A stretch of DNA of 64,000 nt from Verrucomicrobiota bacterium (GTDB taxonomy: Bacteria > Verrucomicrobiota > Verrucomicrobiia > CAIQCK01), in NCBI GenBank assembly GCA_026397915.1, contig JAPLTX010000027.1:62001-126000 (forward strand), in the 5' to 3' direction. Position numbers and translations under genes: made by a program. Position 1 is the stretch's first letter; every line of letters begins with the position of its first letter. Shown piece after piece: positions 61,800-64,000 of the stretch. The notes under the pieces are model-generated. The model was given only the letters and a program-made list of their open reading frames with translations. It was not told the origin of the DNA and did not search any database.

Positions 61800-61929
61800 G
61801 AAGAAACCCGCGCCACCGAAGGTCCGCCGGCTCTGGAACATCAAGCCGGTAGAGCGCATCAAACCAAGCGTGAAGGTTTACTCGCGCAAGAAACTCCAGA
61901 CGCCGTCAGCAGATAATGGTGTCTGCTAG
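61792..61929 (+). CDS. Small basic protein (45 residues), unknown function
   Basis: A GTG start overlaps the end of purN by eight bases and gives 45 residues to a TAG at 61927-61929. The product is strongly basic with many Lys/Arg and Pro, and contains RRLWNIKPVERIKPS and KVYSRKK. It recalls very short Lys-rich bacterial proteins with an (I/N)KPVxRxKxSxKVYxRKK pattern, which are usually not annotated. It may bind nucleic acid or ribosome. Translational coupling to purN is likely. Confidence 0.55.
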   Translation: MSRKKPAPPKVRRLWNIKPVERIKPSVKVYSRKKLQTPSADNGVC

Positions 61930-61940
61930 CGCCAAGGCAG

Positions 61941-63845
61941 TTACTCTTCCAGCGTTGTTAGATCACCTTCAGGCAGTCCTTGGGCTCGTGCTTTGAGAAC
62001 GCGGCGCATGATTTTTCCGCTGCGCGTCTTTGGCAGTTGCTTGACGAATGTGATCTTCTCCGGCTTGGCGATCGGCCCCATCTCGTGGCCGACATGGACC
62101 TTGAGTTCCTCGGCCAGCGCCTCACTCGGCTCGTGGCCCGCTTTGAGCATGACGTAGGTGTGAATCGCGTGACCTTTGATTTCGTGCGGCAAGCCGATGG
62201 CAGCGGCTTCGGCAACGGCAGGGTGGCTGACGAGCGCACTTTCAACCTCCGCAGTGCCAAGACGGTAGCCGGACACCTTGATGACGTCATCCACGCGGCC
62301 GATGACCCAGAAGTAGCCGTCGGCGTCTTTGCGCGCGCTGTCGCCGGTAAAGTAAACGCCGGGATATTTGGTCCAGTATTGCTGGACGTAGCGCTCCGGG
62401 TCTTTGTAGATGGTGCGCATCATCGCGGGCCAAGGGGTCTTGAGCACCAAGAAACCTTCTTCGCCAGGCGCGACCGGTTTGCCGGCCTCGTCGTAAACGT
62501 CGGCCTCGATGCCGGGAAACGGCTTGCCGGCGCTGCCGGGCTTGAGTGGCGTCACGGGCAGCGGCGTGATTGCGAACATGCCGGTTTCGGTCTGCCACCA
62601 CGTATCAATGATGGGGCACTTGCTCTTGCCAATGACGCGGTGATACCAGCGCCAGGCTTCGGGATTGATCGGCTCGCCCACGGAGCCGAGCACGCGCAGC
62701 GAGGCGAGATCGTGACGGTTGGGCCACGCCTCGCCGAAACGCATAAGGCCGCGGATGGCCGTTGGCGCGGTGTAGAAAACGTTGATGCCGTATTTTTCGA
62801 CCATGCTCCACCAACGATTCGGGTAGGGAAAGGTTGGCGCTCCTTCATACATGAAACTGGTCGCGCCGAGCAGCAACGGCCCATAGACGATATACGAATG
62901 GCCCGTGATCCAACCCGGATCTGCCGTGCACCACCAGCGGTCTTCCTCCTTCAAATCGAACGCCCATTGAAGCGTCGTGGCGACGCCGACCATGTAGCCA
63001 CCGTGCGTGTGCAGAATGGCCTTGGGTTTGCCCGTCGTGCCGGAGGTGTAGAGCAGGAAGAGCGGATCCTCGGCATCCATGACCTCGGTGCCGTTGCGGG
63101 TGACGCCGGCGACCGGCTTCGCGACAGGCAAGCCCATCAAATCGTCATACCAATAGTCGCGCCCCGCTTCCATCTGCACGCCCTGACCCGTGCGCTTGAT
63201 GACGATGACGTGCTCGACGGTGGCGCAACGCTTCAGCGCTTCGTCCACGATGTTCTTCAACTCGACGATCTTGCCGTTCATCCAACTGCCGTCGCAGGTG
63301 ATGACGACATTCGACTGGCTGTCTTCAATGCGGCCGTGCAGCGCCTCGACAGAGAATCCGCCATACACCACCGAGTGCACCGCACCGATCTTGGCGCAGG
63401 CGAGCATGGCGATGGGCAACTCGGGCACGCGGCCCATGTAGATCGTCACGCGGTCGCCTTTCTTGACGCCCATGCTCCGCAGGACGTTGGCGAACTTGCA
63501 CACCTCACGGTTGAGCGCGTGGTAGCTGAATGTGCGCACCTCGCCCTTCTCGCCCTCCCAGATCAGCGCAAGTTTGTTGCGCCGCCAGCCTTTGATGTGA
63601 CGGTCGAGACAGTTGTAAGCGATGTTCGTCCGCGCGCCGACGAACCACTTGAAGAACGGTTTGTTCGAGTCGTCCAGCACCTTGTCCCACGGCTTGAACC
63701 ATTCAAACTCCTGCGCGCGTTCGGCCCAAAAACCTTCCAGGTCGTGGCTGGCCTTGCGCGTCATCTCGTCGCCATCTTTGACACAGGCGGCGGCGATCAT
63801 TTCAGGCGAGGGGTGATAAATGTCCGGCTGGGTTCCGTTTGCCAT
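61941..63845 (-). CDS. acs: Acetyl-CoA synthetase
   Basis: A 634-residue acyl-adenylate enzyme that makes acetyl-CoA from acetate, ATP and CoA. The N-terminal ACAS domain leads into LLYTSGTTGKPKAILHTHGG (P-loop-like A3 motif) and DTWWQTETGM (A5). The C-terminal PKTRSGKIMRRVLK carries the acetylation-controlled Lys. Length is typical. The start at 63845 is favoured by an AAGGAAC ribosome site; an ATG 18 bp upstream is an alternative. It is convergent with purN. Confidence 0.95.
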   Translation of the reverse strand: MANGTQPDIYHPSPEMIAAACVKDGDEMTRKASHDLEGFWAERAQEFEWFKPWDKVLDDSNKPFFKWFVGARTNIAYNCLDRHIKGWRRNKLALIWEGEKGEVRTFSYHALNREVCKFANVLRSMGVKKGDRVTIYMGRVPELPIAMLACAKIGAVHSVVYGGFSVEALHGRIEDSQSNVVITCDGSWMNGKIVELKNIVDEALKRCATVEHVIVIKRTGQGVQMEAGRDYWYDDLMGLPVAKPVAGVTRNGTEVMDAEDPLFLLYTSGTTGKPKAILHTHGGYMVGVATTLQWAFDLKEEDRWWCTADPGWITGHSYIVYGPLLLGATSFMYEGAPTFPYPNRWWSMVEKYGINVFYTAPTAIRGLMRFGEAWPNRHDLASLRVLGSVGEPINPEAWRWYHRVIGKSKCPIIDTWWQTETGMFAITPLPVTPLKPGSAGKPFPGIEADVYDEAGKPVAPGEEGFLVLKTPWPAMMRTIYKDPERYVQQYWTKYPGVYFTGDSARKDADGYFWVIGRVDDVIKVSGYRLGTAEVESALVSHPAVAEAAAIGLPHEIKGHAIHTYVMLKAGHEPSEALAEELKVHVGHEMGPIAKPEKITFVKQLPKTRSGKIMRRVLKARAQGLPEGDLTTLEE

Positions 63846-64000
63846 CGTTCGGTTCCTTTCCATCTGTTGCTTCACGCTTCGATTCACCGGACAGCGCGGC
63901 CGACGCGGCGGCTGCCCTGGTTGCAATCCGGCTACTATAGTTCTTCATTCGCACTACGCAAATTTGGCCGCCAGTTTTTTTCAGCTTCCCACACCGTGCC
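63846..64000. promoter_or_regulatory. Upstream region of acs
   Basis: The last 155 bp hold no gene. The part from about 63925 to the end is more AT-rich and probably carries the acs promoter; no element can be assigned with confidence. Confidence 0.3.

Noticed and set aside
1-64000. tRNA, rRNA or insertion-sequence genes
   Set aside because: I looked for conserved tRNA arms, rRNA segments and transposase motifs and saw none; a covariance-model search could still find a missed small RNA.

Overview
The window looks like chromosomal DNA of a high-GC, Gram-negative, free-living Verrucomicrobia-type bacterium (possibly a Pedosphaera/Limisphaera relative). This is inferred from gene content only: an ECF sigma factor overlapping a Hanks-type kinase, DUF2961, PL10 pectate lyase, GH78-like rhamnosidase, rhamnulokinase, secreted PQQ-propeller proteins, a huge PAS-kinase cluster and an outer-membrane barrel. 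I found no rRNA, tRNA, CRISPR array, transposase or phage structural gene.

Region 1 (1-11242) is a surface-polysaccharide locus. Two forward genes (a partial C-terminus and a polytopic membrane protein) face a nine-gene reverse operon whose genes overlap or nearly touch. In transcription order it encodes an SDR epimerase, an HddC-like nucleotidyltransferase, an HddA-like sugar kinase, a GDP-fucose-synthase-like reductase, a split transketolase, a ColD-like PLP 3-dehydratase with His in place of the PLP lysine, a B12-type radical SAM enzyme and a GT2 glycosyltransferase. Together they read as a pathway to an unusual GDP-linked, probably branched or 3-deoxy, sugar.

Region 2 (11506-22692) is mixed: a secreted Lon-type (S16) protease without an ATPase, an MFS transporter, RNase D, an acyl ligase-ACP-acyltransferase fusion, RNase HI, a DUF2961 protein and rhamnulokinase.

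Region 3 (22576-27316) is the most irregular. The last 117 bp of rhaB are duplicated on the far side of an inserted-looking gene. Then follow a membrane protein with an internal duplication, an XRE regulator, a 24-bp inverted repeat, a 13-unit 21-bp array of palindromic cores in helical phase, and two small unknown proteins.

Region 4 (27363-38524) holds secreted or envelope proteins: a Tat phosphoesterase, PL10 pectate lyase, phosphodiester glycosidase, PQQ propeller, a sigma/kinase pair and an alpha-L-rhamnosidase. With rhaB and DUF2961 they suggest use of rhamnose-containing plant polysaccharide (pectin).

Region 5 (38674-52684) is a nine-gene, one-direction phosphorelay cluster built partly by duplication. 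It has many PAS domains, a c-heme-type sensor and several receiver domains, but no DNA-binding output domain.

Region 6 (52701-63845) contains a MauE/DoxX-like protein, a LOG-family protein, an M16 peptidase, an NfeD-flotillin pair, beta-carbonic anhydrase, a barrel protein, a divergent sigma-70 factor, PurN, a 45-residue basic protein and acetyl-CoA synthetase.
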